Source: an uncultured Devosia sp.
GTDB taxonomy: Bacteria; Pseudomonadota; Alphaproteobacteria; Rhizobiales; Devosiaceae
Assembly: GCF_946479885.1 (NCBI RefSeq)
Contig: NZ_CAMLHM010000007.1
Coordinates: 41,715 to 105,714 of the forward strand
Direction: 5' to 3'
Length of the DNA stretch: 64,000 bases
Shown: positions 18,398-26,172 of the stretch, piece after piece
Layout: every line of letters begins with the position of its first letter
Numbering within the stretch: the first letter of the stretch is position 1
The notes under the pieces: generated by a model
The model's database searches: none
What the model was told of the DNA's origin: nothing
The model's input: only the letters and a program-made list of their open reading frames with translations
Position numbers and translations under genes: made by a program

Positions 18398-19552
18398 TCA
18401 GGAGCGACTGCCCATGCCCACCGCAAAGGCCTGCTTGCGCAAAGCCGGAGCAAGCTTGAGGGCCCAAAGTCCCCCGGCGCGCAGCGCCTGGGCCGGCAGC
18501 ATGTCGGCAAGCAGCGAGCGGAACAGGGTATCGACCATGCCGCCGGTGCGCGACAGATCGCCGGCGCGCCGCGCCGCATAGTCGCGGCTGACGGCAATGG
18601 CCCAATCGGGCGCGGTGCGATCAACCGCGGCCAGTGACGCCGCCAGGTCGGCCACGTCGCGCAGGCCCAGATTGAGTCCCTGCGCTCCAATGGGCGGAAA
18701 GGCATGTGCCGCTTCGCCCACCAGCACGACGCCATCGGCTCCGGCGCTGTTGACGCTGAGTGTGCTGAGCGGGAAGATAAAGGCAGGGCTCGCTAGCGTG
18801 ATCGCGCCAAACAGGCGTTGGGACTTCTCGGCGAAGGCCGCTAGCAGCGCCGACTCGCCGCCCGCCTTGGCGGCCTCGAGCACAGCGTGGTCGTCGATCC
18901 ATACCAGGTTCGCGCGGTTGGCGCCGGCGGGAACTAGGGTGAAGGGCCCCCGCGGGTAGTGAAACTCGATGGACGTACCACCAATGGGGCGTCCGAGATC
19001 GAGATCGCAGACCAGCGCCGCCTGCTCGAAGCTGGCCTCACGCGCCTTCAGGCCCGCCGCAGCCCGCACCAGGGACTTCTTTCCGTCGGCGCCGACAATC
19101 AAGGGCGCCGACAGGCCGGCACCATCGGTGAGCTTGACCGTCGTGCCGCCAAGTTCGGTCACGCCGACATCCCGGGTTTGTAGATTGGACAAGGATGCGG
19201 CCGCCTGGTGGAAGCGCTCCATGAGGCGGATATTGGCGAAGTTCCAGCCGAAGGCGTCCATACCGGCTTCCGCTGCATCGAACAGCGTTTCAGGCGCCCG
19301 GATCAGCCGGTTGGTCGCGTCGATGATGCGGATCTGCGTCAGGGCATGTCCAAGTGCGGCCGGTTCATCGATGAGGCCGGCGCCACGGAGATAGTCGACA
19401 CTGGGCATCATCAGGGCGGACGTCCGGCGATCGGGTGGGCCCGACGGTGCCAGATGGATGGTCGTGAGCCCGGCTTTCGCCACGGCGATGGCGGCGGCGA
19501 CACCGGCCAGGCCGCCACCGACCACAATAGCGTCGGCGTCGTACCCGCTCAT
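18398..19552 (-). CDS. UbiH/COQ6 family FAD-dependent hydroxylase
   Basis: 384 residues with the class A flavoprotein mono-oxygenase layout: the dinucleotide motif IVVGGGLAGVAAA at residues 9-21, the VGADGKKSLVR (DG) motif near 155, and the second FAD motif near 280 as LVGEAAHAFPPIGAQGLNLGLRD. The family usually has GD at the third motif; here it is GE, which I believe is common in alphaproteobacterial members. Such enzymes add hydroxyl groups to the ubiquinone ring; UbiH, UbiF and UbiL types cannot be told apart by eye. The start overlaps the upstream transporter stop by four bases, so it is the last gene of a three-gene operon. Confidence 0.88.
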   Translation of the reverse strand: MSGYDADAIVVGGGLAGVAAAIAVAKAGLTTIHLAPSGPPDRRTSALMMPSVDYLRGAGLIDEPAALGHALTQIRIIDATNRLIRAPETLFDAAEAGMDAFGWNFANIRLMERFHQAAASLSNLQTRDVGVTELGGTTVKLTDGAGLSAPLIVGADGKKSLVRAAAGLKAREASFEQAALVCDLDLGRPIGGTSIEFHYPRGPFTLVPAGANRANLVWIDDHAVLEAAKAGGESALLAAFAEKSQRLFGAITLASPAFIFPLSTLSVNSAGADGVVLVGEAAHAFPPIGAQGLNLGLRDVADLAASLAAVDRTAPDWAIAVSRDYAARRAGDLSRTGGMVDTLFRSLLADMLPAQALRAGGLWALKLAPALRKQAFAVGMGSRS

Positions 19553-20019
19553 TTCGCGTCCGCCAGTCGGCGCGAATGCCCGCTGGGGATGACGACACTG
19601 CCGGCGAAGGAGCCGACGAACATCGCCACCAGGAATATCCAGAGATTGTCCGGCAGGAACGCGATGAGCGAGATGGCGGGACCCGGGCAGATGCCGGCCA
19701 TACCCCAGCCGATGCCGAACAGTGCCGCACCGCCGACGAGGCGCCGGTCGACCTTCTTGTATTCGGGCTCGTGGAAGGTGCTGTCGAAAAGCGGCGCTGA
19801 GCGGGTCTTGCCGATCCGGACGGCCACAAACATCACGATGAGTGCCGCACCCATCACAAAAGCCAGGCTCGGGTCCCAGCCACCAGTGGGTATCGCCCCG
19901 AAATCAAGGAAGCGCAGCACCTTGAAGGGGTCGACCATCTGCGACACGTAAAGCCCGGCCCCGAACAGCGCGCCGCTCAGAGCCGCAGTGGCGAGATAGG
20001 GGAGCTTGAGATTGGCCAT
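19549..20019 (-). CDS. YeeE/YedE family membrane protein, second half (PmpB-like, DUF6691)
   Basis: 156 residues with about four membrane helices. The signature of the second half of the YeeE/YedE sulfur-transport family is visible: ALFGAGLYVSQMVDP-x-KV near the start and FGIGWGMAGICPGPAI near residue 105, where the single Cys is the proposed thiosulfate or persulfide relay residue. ATG 20019 overlaps the stop of the first half by one base (TGATG). The longer frame upstream is an overlap artefact. Confidence 0.9.
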   Translation of the reverse strand: MANLKLPYLATAALSGALFGAGLYVSQMVDPFKVLRFLDFGAIPTGGWDPSLAFVMGAALIVMFVAVRIGKTRSAPLFDSTFHEPEYKKVDRRLVGGAALFGIGWGMAGICPGPAISLIAFLPDNLWIFLVAMFVGSFAGSVVIPSGHSRRLADAK

Positions 20020-20471
20020 CACACCACCCCCGTGATGGCCACGGTAATGACCGCGACGCCAAAGAACACAAGCGTCGCCACCAGCGACCGGACCGACAGC
20101 CGCGCCAGGCCGCAGACGCCGTGCCCCGAGGTGCAGCCATTGCCGATCTTGGTACCAAGCCCGGTCAGCAGGCCGGCGATAGCCAGCCAGACTGGCGTCG
20201 GAACGCCCCAGGCCGGCGGTGCCTCGACCAGGCGCGCCGGCGTCTGCCCGCCAACCCCGAGACCGGGCAGCAACCGGGATGCCGCGAATGTTGCGGCCAT
20301 CAGCGCCACCAGGAACACGACGCGCCAGACTACGGTCTGGGCCGGCGGCAAGAGCTGGCCGAAAATGCCCGAAATCCCGGCAATGCGGCCATTGCCCAGC
20401 CAGAGTACGGCAGCGGCAAGCCCAATCAGGGCGCCGCCCAGCGTGGCGGTGAGCGGCGTGAACGATTCCAT
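20019..20471 (-). CDS. YeeE/YedE family membrane protein, first half (PmpA-like)
   Basis: 150 residues from ATG 20471; an in-frame TTG at 20486 is less likely. It has about four membrane helices and the hallmark GNGCTSGHGVCGLARLS near residue 110, where Cys, Gly and His line the sulfur-compound path in YeeE (TsuA) of E. coli relatives. With the next gene it forms a split transporter for thiosulfate or related reduced sulfur species. Substrate assignment is from the family only. Confidence 0.9.
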   Translation of the reverse strand: MESFTPLTATLGGALIGLAAAVLWLGNGRIAGISGIFGQLLPPAQTVVWRVVFLVALMAATFAASRLLPGLGVGGQTPARLVEAPPAWGVPTPVWLAIAGLLTGLGTKIGNGCTSGHGVCGLARLSVRSLVATLVFFGVAVITVAITGVV

Positions 20472-20654
20472 ATGGGTCACTCGCAATTTTGTTTGCCCGC
20501 AAGGTTATCACTCGCCGGTCGGCCTGTGCCAGCGCCGCCGCAGCGACTTTGTGCCGCCAGGGTGGCCGTGAATGGAAAACTCTGCCAATGCGCCTTTCCT
20601 ACGCGCCAAGCTCCGCTTACGTTGCGCATGAACAGACTCGAAATGGAGCCGACA

Positions 20655-21542
20655 ATGCTTGAGCTTTTGGCCGATCCCAATGCCTGGATCGCCTTTGGTA
20701 CCCTGACGATCATGGAAATCGTGCTGGGCATCGACAACATCGTCTTCATTTCCGTACTGGTGTCACGCCTGCCCAAGGAGCAGGCCGATCGCGCCCGCCA
20801 GATCGGTCTGGCGCTGGCGCTGATTTTCCGCATCCTGCTTCTGCTGGTCATTTCCTGGATCATCAGCCTCACCCAGCCGGCCATTTCGGCCTTTGGGCTC
20901 GACCTGTCGTGGAAGGACCTGATCCTGATCGCGGGCGGCGCCTTCCTCGTCTACAAGGCTACGCACGAAATGCATGCCGCCATCGAGGAGCCGCACGAAA
21001 ACGACATGGCGCAGAAGGCCGGTGCGGTCTTTGCTGCCATTATCGGCCAGATCATCGTCATCGACATGGTGTTTTCGATCGACTCGATCGTCACGGCGGT
21101 GGGCATGGCCGACGATGTGGCGGTGATGATCGCCGCTGTCATCGTTGCCGTCGCTGTCATGTTCGTCGCCTCCGGCCCCGTCGCCAAGTTCGTGGCCGAC
21201 CATCCGACCACCAAAATGCTGGCGCTGGCCTTCCTGCTGCTGATCGGCGTGTCGCTGGTGGCCGATGGCCTCGGCTTCCACATTCCCAAGGGCTACATCT
21301 ACGCTGCCATGGGCTTCTCGGTGCTGGTCGAGGCGATCAACATCATCGCCAAGCAGCGCAAGCAGGACGGTCGCCCGAGCAAGCCGGGCTTCACCCCGTT
21401 CACCGGCGATACGGGCTCGGTCTCGGCGGCGGACGGCGTTGCTGCGGTCACCGGCAAGCGCCCGAGCCCCAGGAATAACCCGGCGGCACGGGCCCAGTCG
21501 CGGCCCAAATCGGCGCCCCGCAAGCCGCGGGCGCCGAAGTGA
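20655..21542 (+). CDS. TerC family integral membrane protein
   Basis: 295 residues. ATG 20655 has GGAG seven bases upstream and gives the typical MLELLADPNAWIAF start. There are about seven membrane helices. The charged membrane motifs LGIDNIVFISVL near residue 25 and IVIDMVFSIDSIVTAVG near 135 are the TerC hallmark. Members act in tellurite resistance and, as better shown recently, in manganese export and metal loading of exported proteins. The last 60 residues are a soluble Pro/Ser/Arg-rich tail. The stop overlaps the next start (GTGA). Confidence 0.9.
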   Translation: MLELLADPNAWIAFGTLTIMEIVLGIDNIVFISVLVSRLPKEQADRARQIGLALALIFRILLLLVISWIISLTQPAISAFGLDLSWKDLILIAGGAFLVYKATHEMHAAIEEPHENDMAQKAGAVFAAIIGQIIVIDMVFSIDSIVTAVGMADDVAVMIAAVIVAVAVMFVASGPVAKFVADHPTTKMLALAFLLLIGVSLVADGLGFHIPKGYIYAAMGFSVLVEAINIIAKQRKQDGRPSKPGFTPFTGDTGSVSAADGVAAVTGKRPSPRNNPAARAQSRPKSAPRKPRAPK

Positions 21543-22510
21543 CCAAGGCTGTTGTCGTCCATGCGGTAGGCGGTCCCGAAGTCCTGAGCTACGAGGATTG
21601 GCCGCTGGCCAGTCCCGGGCCGGGGCAGGTGGCGCTGCGGCAGACGGCCATCGGGCTCAACTTCGTCGATACCTACCAGCGTTCCGGGCTCTATCCGGTG
21701 CAACTGCCTTTCGTGGCGGGCAATGAGGGCGCCGGCGTCATCACCGCGCTCGGCGAGGGCGTGACGGGCCTCAAGGTCGGCGACCGGGTGGCGTATCAGG
21801 GGCATGTCGGCGCCTATGCGACCGAGCGGATCGCCTCGGCCGAGCGCATGGTGCCCATTCCCGATGGAATTGACGACCGCACGGCCGCGGCGATCATGCT
21901 CAAGGGGCTGACGGCCTATTACCTGCTGTTCAAGACCTGGGCCCTGGCCAGGGGCGAGACCATCCTCTGGCACGCGGCAGCGGGCGGCACCGGGCTCATC
22001 GCTACGCAGTGGGCCAGGGCGCTCGGCGCGACCGTCATTGGTACGGCCGGCAGCGACGAAAAGGTGGCCCTGGCCAAGGCGCATGGCTGCCATCACGTCA
22101 TCAACTACAATAGCGAAGACTTCGTCGCCCGCGTCCGCGAGCTGACGGATGGGCGGGGCGTCGACGTGGTCTATGACGGCGTCGGCAAGGCGACCTTCGA
22201 GAAATCGCTCGATTGCCTCAGGCCCCGTGGACTGATGGTGAGCTTCGGCAATGCCTCGGGCGTGGTGTCTATCCCCGATGTGACGCTGCTATCGCGCAAA
22301 GGCTCGCTCTACGTGACGCGGCCCACCGGCACGCATTACCTGGGCAAGCGAGAGGACCTGCTCGAAGGCGCCGGCAAGCTGTTCGAAGCGGTCGAGAGCG
22401 GCGCCATCAAGGTCGAGATTAGCAGGATATTCCCCTTGTCGCAGGCCGCCGATGCGCATCGTGCGCTGGAAGGGCGGGAGACGACGGGCTCGGTGGTGCT
22501 CATTCCCTGA
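21539..22510 (+). CDS. Zinc-free quinone oxidoreductase (MDR family, Qor type)
   Basis: 323 residues from GTG 21539. NADPH:quinone reductases of this type reduce quinones by one electron. Visible are the N-terminal GroES-like fold (PGPGQVALRQTAIGLNFVDTYQRSGLYP), GNEGAGVI, the nucleotide-binding Rossmann motif HAAAGGTGLIATQWA near 145, and the C-terminal GRETTGSVVLIP ending typical of Qor. No zinc ligands are seen. Translationally coupled to the TerC gene. Confidence 0.93.
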   Translation: MTKAVVVHAVGGPEVLSYEDWPLASPGPGQVALRQTAIGLNFVDTYQRSGLYPVQLPFVAGNEGAGVITALGEGVTGLKVGDRVAYQGHVGAYATERIASAERMVPIPDGIDDRTAAAIMLKGLTAYYLLFKTWALARGETILWHAAAGGTGLIATQWARALGATVIGTAGSDEKVALAKAHGCHHVINYNSEDFVARVRELTDGRGVDVVYDGVGKATFEKSLDCLRPRGLMVSFGNASGVVSIPDVTLLSRKGSLYVTRPTGTHYLGKREDLLEGAGKLFEAVESGAIKVEISRIFPLSQAADAHRALEGRETTGSVVLIP

Positions 22511-22564
22511 CATCGTGCCACGCTCTGGACAGTCCGCCCCTCTGCCGCTAAAGGCTGACGCAAC

Positions 22565-22654
22565 GGGTAGATGGCAGAGCGGTTGATTGCTCCGGTCTTG
22601 AAAACCGGCGAACGTGAAAGCGTTCCGGGGGTTCGAATCCCTCTCTACCCGCCA
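22565..22654 (+). tRNA. tRNA-Ser (anticodon UGA)
   Basis: Acceptor stem GGGTAGA with TCTACCC, D arm with AGAGCGGTTGATTGCTC, anticodon arm CCGGT-CTTGAAA-ACCGG with anticodon TGA, a long class II variable arm (GAACGTGAAAGCGTTC), and a T arm with GGTTCGAATCC. Discriminator G and CCA are encoded. Confidence 0.97.
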
Positions 22655-22710
22655 CCCTGCGCCCTTTGGGCTTCGGGTGGCTGGCCACCCGCGGGCCAAA
22701 GGCGCAGGGT
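22654..22710. repeat. Long two-part hairpin directly after tRNA-Ser
   Basis: Outer arms ACCCTGCGCC ... GGCGCAGGGT with a TTTGG/CCAAA continuation after one bulge, and inner arms CGGGTGG ... CCACCCG. It starts on the last base of the tRNA gene. It may end tRNA transcription, or be a repeat element; there is no T-run. Confidence 0.7.
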
Positions 22711-22753
22711 GATCTCCCGAAGCGGTATTGCCGCGCAGGTAGACTGTCCGAGC

Positions 22754-23052
22754 ATGTGGTACGTCTACTTCCTTGAGTTGAGCAACGGCGACATATATGT
22801 CGGCTCGACCAACAATCTGAAGCGCCGCCTTTCTTCGCATCAAACCGGCGATGTCCTGTGTCAACGCGGGCACATAGGCCCATCAGGCTCAAGTCCTACG
22901 TCGCAGTCGAAACTGAGCGGCATGCGAGAGAGCTGGAGAAGTATTTCAAGTCCGGCTCAGGAAAAGCAGTTGCTCTTAAACGCCTGATCCGTAGAACCAC
23001 ACCTGCCAGCGACCAGACAGGGGACGAGCCAGATGAGCCGCAAGGAATTTGA
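22754..23052 (+). pseudogene. GIY-YIG endonuclease-fold protein, frameshifted
   Basis: ATG 22754 opens a typical small GIY-YIG domain (MWYVYFLELSNGDIYVGSTNNLKRRLSSHQ), the hallmark of the UPF0213/YhbQ-like group of about 80-100 residues. After GDV near 22855 the family continuation (ST-x-AHRPIRLKSYVAVET, then REKYFKSG-type ending) is found only in the -1/+2 frame, up to 23052. Removing one TG from the TGTG at 22857-22860 restores a single frame, so a dinucleotide duplication broke the gene, or it is a sequencing error. Without the shift the protein would have about 98 residues. Confidence 0.8.
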
Positions 23053-23266
23053 TGTATCGCGGATGCGGCGGCTCAAGCGTTACGCGGCGCGGTATGGGTT
23101 GACCATTCTGACCGACGACAAGATGAAAGTGCTCGGGCACGCGGGTGGACACGCCATTCGCGACGAGAACTTCAAGATCCTGTTTGGGAATGTGCCCAAG
23201 CCATTTTCGGCCAGCCTCGACGAGATCGAATCCTGGCTCGAGGCAAACACGGCGCCGGAAGAGTAA
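23033..23266 (+). CDS. Small hypothetical protein
   Basis: 77 residues from ATG 23033, basic at the N-terminus (MSRKEFDVSRMRRLKRYA) and mixed after that, with no membrane segment. The family is not recognised. It overlaps the last 20 bases of the frameshifted GIY-YIG frame. The amphipathic N-terminal helix and the size could fit a regulatory or toxin-antitoxin-like protein, but nothing proves it. Confidence 0.55.
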   Translation: MSRKEFDVSRMRRLKRYAARYGLTILTDDKMKVLGHAGGHAIRDENFKILFGNVPKPFSASLDEIESWLEANTAPEE

Positions 23267-23290
23267 GCGCGGCTACCCTGTGTGGCAATT

Positions 23291-23304
23291 CCCCGATATC
23301 GGGG
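23291..23304. repeat. 14-bp perfect palindrome
   Basis: CCCCGATATCGGGG lies in the gap between two small genes. It can be a short terminator stem for the upstream gene or an operator for the downstream one. Confidence 0.4.
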
Positions 23305-23384
23305 CAGTGTTGATTTCCATTATTTATTCCGTAACAGGAATCGCCGCACACTGACTCCATTGGCTAACTTGGAGGCGCGTTATT

Positions 23385-23561
23385 GTGTTCACTCTGATCA
23401 ACGCCGACGCCGAAGACGACGACGCCGAAATCACCGATCCCCAGGAAATCGCAGAACTGTTTGCTGCCATCGCCGCAGTCGCCATCGAGGCGATCGGCGT
23501 GTCGCAGGCCAAGCAGCTTTTCGAGGCTGTGGTCGAACAGGACGGCAAAGACCCGAACTGA
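23385..23561 (+). CDS. Small acidic hypothetical protein
   Basis: An open frame of 58 codons from GTG 23385, with GGAGG nine bases upstream, ending at TGA 23559-23561. The product is strongly acidic (EDDDAEITDPQEIAELF) with a predicted long amphipathic Ala/Ile-rich helix in the middle. The Shine-Dalgarno site and codon use favour a real gene. No family recognised. Confidence 0.5.
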   Translation: MFTLINADAEDDDAEITDPQEIAELFAAIAAVAIEAIGVSQAKQLFEAVVEQDGKDPN

Positions 23562-23728
23562 CCGGACAATCCGTCCCGGCAGGTCAAGTCCGGCCGCTGC
23601 TTCAGGGCACCGGCATTCCCGAACGGTCTTCCGAGCGAGGCAGAGTTCCTGCGCTTATGGACCGGGTTGACTGATCCGGGCAGGTCCGACAGGACTGGCG
23701 CCCATGTTTCAGCCGAGGAGGCTGTGTC

Positions 23729-24400
23729 ATGGCCGCCCCGTCTACCCCCCTGATATTTCCGACGCCGACGATCGTTCCGCTCGGTGACAGCAGCCTCCTG
23801 GTGCGCTTTGGCACGGCGCTGGATGACGCCGCGAACCGCGCCGCCATTGCGCTCGCCCGCACACTCGACCGACTGCCGATTGCCGGCGTGACTGAGGTTG
23901 TGCCCAATCTGGTTTCGGTGCTGCTGCGCTATGACCCGGTGGCCGGACCATCGCCTGCCGCAATTGCCGGCGAACTGCGCCTGCGGTTGTTCGAACTGGC
24001 CGACGACGCGCCACAGACTGCGCGCTGGACCATTCCTGTGGTATTTGATGGCCCCGACCTCGCGGCGGTCGCTGCGGCGCTGGCGATTGCGCCCGACGAG
24101 TTCATCGCCGCCCACAACGCCCATCCCTTGCGCGTGCTGGCGACCGGGTTTGCACCGGGATTCGTTTATTGCGGCCTGCATGCCGACGCCCTGGTGCTGC
24201 CCCGTCGCACCGAAGTGCGATCGGCCGTACCCAAGGGCAGCGTGCTCTTTGCTGCGGGGCAAACGGCGATCACCGCCACCGAAATGCCGACCGGTTGGCA
24301 CGTCATCGGCCATACCGACTTTGCCAATTTCGACCAGGCGGATCAGCCACCGACCCGCCTGGGGGCTGGCGACGTGGTGACATTCAAGGTTGCCCTGTGA
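23729..24400 (+). CDS. pxpB: 5-oxoprolinase subunit PxpB
   Basis: PxpB with PxpC and PxpA forms the ATP-dependent bacterial 5-oxoprolinase that opens pyroglutamate to glutamate. 223 residues; ATG 23729 has GAGGAGG nine bases upstream. Motifs include the N-terminal PLGDSSLLVRFG, TEVVPNLVSVLLRYDP, TGFAPGFVYCGL near 140, and the ending GHTDFANFD ... LGAGDVVTFK. The three genes overlap (GTGA, ATGA) as one operon. Confidence 0.95.
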   Translation: MAAPSTPLIFPTPTIVPLGDSSLLVRFGTALDDAANRAAIALARTLDRLPIAGVTEVVPNLVSVLLRYDPVAGPSPAAIAGELRLRLFELADDAPQTARWTIPVVFDGPDLAAVAAALAIAPDEFIAAHNAHPLRVLATGFAPGFVYCGLHADALVLPRRTEVRSAVPKGSVLFAAGQTAITATEMPTGWHVIGHTDFANFDQADQPPTRLGAGDVVTFKVAL

Positions 24401-25305
24401 GCGCCGTGCTGTCGCTGCTGCGGGCTGGGCCGCTGACCAGCGTCCAGGACGGCGGACGCTTCAACATGCTCCGCCACGGCATTAGCGCATCCGGCCCGAT
24501 GGACCGGAGGGCGTTCGAGCTTTCCGGCAAGCTCGCGGGCGGGGGCGCGGGAGGCATCGAGTTCACCACGGCTGGTCTCGAATTGAGGCTGTCGAGCGGT
24601 CGCTGTCGCGTCGGCTTCGCCGGCGGCGATTTCGTGGTCCGGCACAATGGCACAAAGCTCGACTGGCCCGGCAGCGTCGCGCTGGTGGAGGGCGACATCA
24701 TAGCGGTCACGCCAGGGTCCCGGGGGAACTATGGCTACCTGCGCTTCGACGGCAGCATCGACCTGCAGCCGGTGCTGGGCAGTATCGCGACCAGCAGCCG
24801 GGCCCGGTTGGGCGGTCTGGACGGTCGCAGCCTGAGGGTCGGCGACGTCATCACGCTGGGCGGTGGGGATAAGGACACGGGCACCCCCGCAGTGCCAGAG
24901 GCGACCAGGCCATCGGGCGGGCCGATCCGTGTGACTTGGGGGCTCCATGCCGACTTGTTCCCGCAGGGTCTGCGGCAGCGCTTCGTGGAGGCCGAGTTCG
25001 TTATATCGTCCCGCCTCGACCGCATGGGTGTGCGGCTGGGCGATCCGAAGGGCGTCTTCGCCGATGCGGCGATCCTGTCGCTGGCTTCGGACGCCATCGT
25101 GCCGGGCGATATCCAGATCCTGGGGGATGGCACCCCCATCGTGCTGATGCGCGACCATCAGCCAACGGGCGGCTATCCGCGCATTGCGACGGTCGTCACG
25201 GCCGATCTCGATCGCCTTGCGCAGATGCGCCCCGGCACGACGGTTGCCTTTGCTCCGGTCACGGTGGAACATGCGCATGCGCTGTTGCGGAGCCGCGAAA
25301 CATGA
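24397..25305 (+). CDS. pxpC: 5-oxoprolinase subunit PxpC (biotin-dependent carboxylase-like)
   Basis: 302 residues from GTG 24397, coupled to pxpB by GTGA. Family features are LRAGPLTSVQDGGRFNMLRHGIS at the N-terminus, SGPMDRRAFELS, and near the C-terminus ISSRLDRMGVRL and the VLMRDHQPTGGYPRIATV block. This family resembles urea amidolyase domains, hence frequent misannotation as allophanate hydrolase; the pxpA neighbour settles the role. Confidence 0.95.
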   Translation: MSAVLSLLRAGPLTSVQDGGRFNMLRHGISASGPMDRRAFELSGKLAGGGAGGIEFTTAGLELRLSSGRCRVGFAGGDFVVRHNGTKLDWPGSVALVEGDIIAVTPGSRGNYGYLRFDGSIDLQPVLGSIATSSRARLGGLDGRSLRVGDVITLGGGDKDTGTPAVPEATRPSGGPIRVTWGLHADLFPQGLRQRFVEAEFVISSRLDRMGVRLGDPKGVFADAAILSLASDAIVPGDIQILGDGTPIVLMRDHQPTGGYPRIATVVTADLDRLAQMRPGTTVAFAPVTVEHAHALLRSRET

Positions 25306-26072
25306 CGTCGATCGACCTGAACGCCGATCTGGGCGAAGGCATGGGCAATGACGAGGACCTGCTCAGCATCGTGTCCAGCGCGTCCATTGCCTGCGGTGGC
25401 CATGCCGGCGATGCCGCCACGATCCGGCAGATTTTGCGGACATGCAAGGCGCGCGGCGTGCGGGCAGGGGCGCATCCTGGCTATGTCGATCCCAAGCGCT
25501 TCGGGCGTTTCCGCGTGGTGATGCCGCTCGATCAGTTGCTGGGGCAGATCCGGAGCCAGCTCTTCCTGGTCCGCTTCATCGCCGATGAGGTTGGCGTGCC
25601 CTTGTCCTATGTGAAGCTGCACGGCGCCCTCGCCAACCAGACCGCGGAGGAACTGGGCTTCGCCGTCGGCATATTCGCCACTATCCAGGCCATGAATCCG
25701 AAGATGGCGGTGTTGGCGCTCGACAATAGCCAGCAGGTGCGCGCCGCCAAGGCCGTCGGCATGCCGCTGATCCGCGAAGCCTATGCCGACCGGGCTTACA
25801 CGGCCGATGGGCTGCTGGTGCCGCGCAGCCAGGCCGAGGCCGTCATTCACGACACCGAGGCTGTCATCGAGCGTTGCCTGCGACTGGCCAAGGCCGGTGA
25901 GATCGTGGCGATTGACGGGACCGTGCTGAAATCGAGCGCAAGATCGCTGTGTCTGCATGGCGACACACCTGGCGCGGTCGACCTGGCGCGCGATGTGCGC
26001 GATGCGCTGGAGGGCGAGGGGATCACCATTGCGGCGGATGTGCCGGAGCTGGCGGACGCTGAGGGGGAGTAG
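25302..26072 (+). CDS. pxpA: 5-oxoprolinase subunit PxpA (LamB/YcsF family)
   Basis: 256 residues from ATG 25302, overlapping the pxpC stop (ATGA). The LamB/YcsF signatures are clear: SIDLNADLGEGMGNDEDLLSIVSSASIACGGHAGD at the N-terminus, GAHPGYVDPKRFGR, VKLHGALANQ and REAYADRAYTADGLLVPR. It is the sugar-deacetylase-like barrel that acts on the phosphorylated 5-oxoproline. 5-Oxoproline arises spontaneously from glutamine and from peptide breakdown, so the operon is a salvage and repair function. Confidence 0.96.
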   Translation: MTSIDLNADLGEGMGNDEDLLSIVSSASIACGGHAGDAATIRQILRTCKARGVRAGAHPGYVDPKRFGRFRVVMPLDQLLGQIRSQLFLVRFIADEVGVPLSYVKLHGALANQTAEELGFAVGIFATIQAMNPKMAVLALDNSQQVRAAKAVGMPLIREAYADRAYTADGLLVPRSQAEAVIHDTEAVIERCLRLAKAGEIVAIDGTVLKSSARSLCLHGDTPGAVDLARDVRDALEGEGITIAADVPELADAEGE

Positions 26073-26090
26073 GTGCGTGGCACGAAAACT

Positions 26091-26154
26091 TACCCTGGGC
26101 CTCTCTGGGGAGAGGTGAGATTGGCGGAATGCCTTGGTCGAAAGGCCCAGGGTA
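26091..26154. repeat. Inverted repeat with nested hairpin between convergent operons
   Basis: Perfect 12-bp arms TACCCTGGGCCT (26091-26102) and AGGCCCAGGGTA (26143-26154). The interior contains CTCTCTGGGGAGAGGTGAGA, with the same GGGAGAGGT block as the elements at 6041 and 18390. Likely the bidirectional end of the pxp and liv operons. Confidence 0.65.
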
Positions 26155-26172
26155 GCTCAGATCGCCGGATAC

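Noticed and set aside
19549..20511. 320-codon frame as one long transporter
   Set aside because: The first 164 codons are the out-of-frame reading of the PmpA-like gene; the real start is ATG 20019.
22571..22753. Coding start of the GIY-YIG frame inside tRNA-Ser
   Set aside because: The upstream in-frame part translates the tRNA and its hairpin; the family start is ATG 22754.
24397..25305. Allophanate hydrolase/urea carboxylase annotation
   Set aside because: pxpB and pxpA flank it in overlapping frames, so it is the 5-oxoprolinase subunit PxpC.
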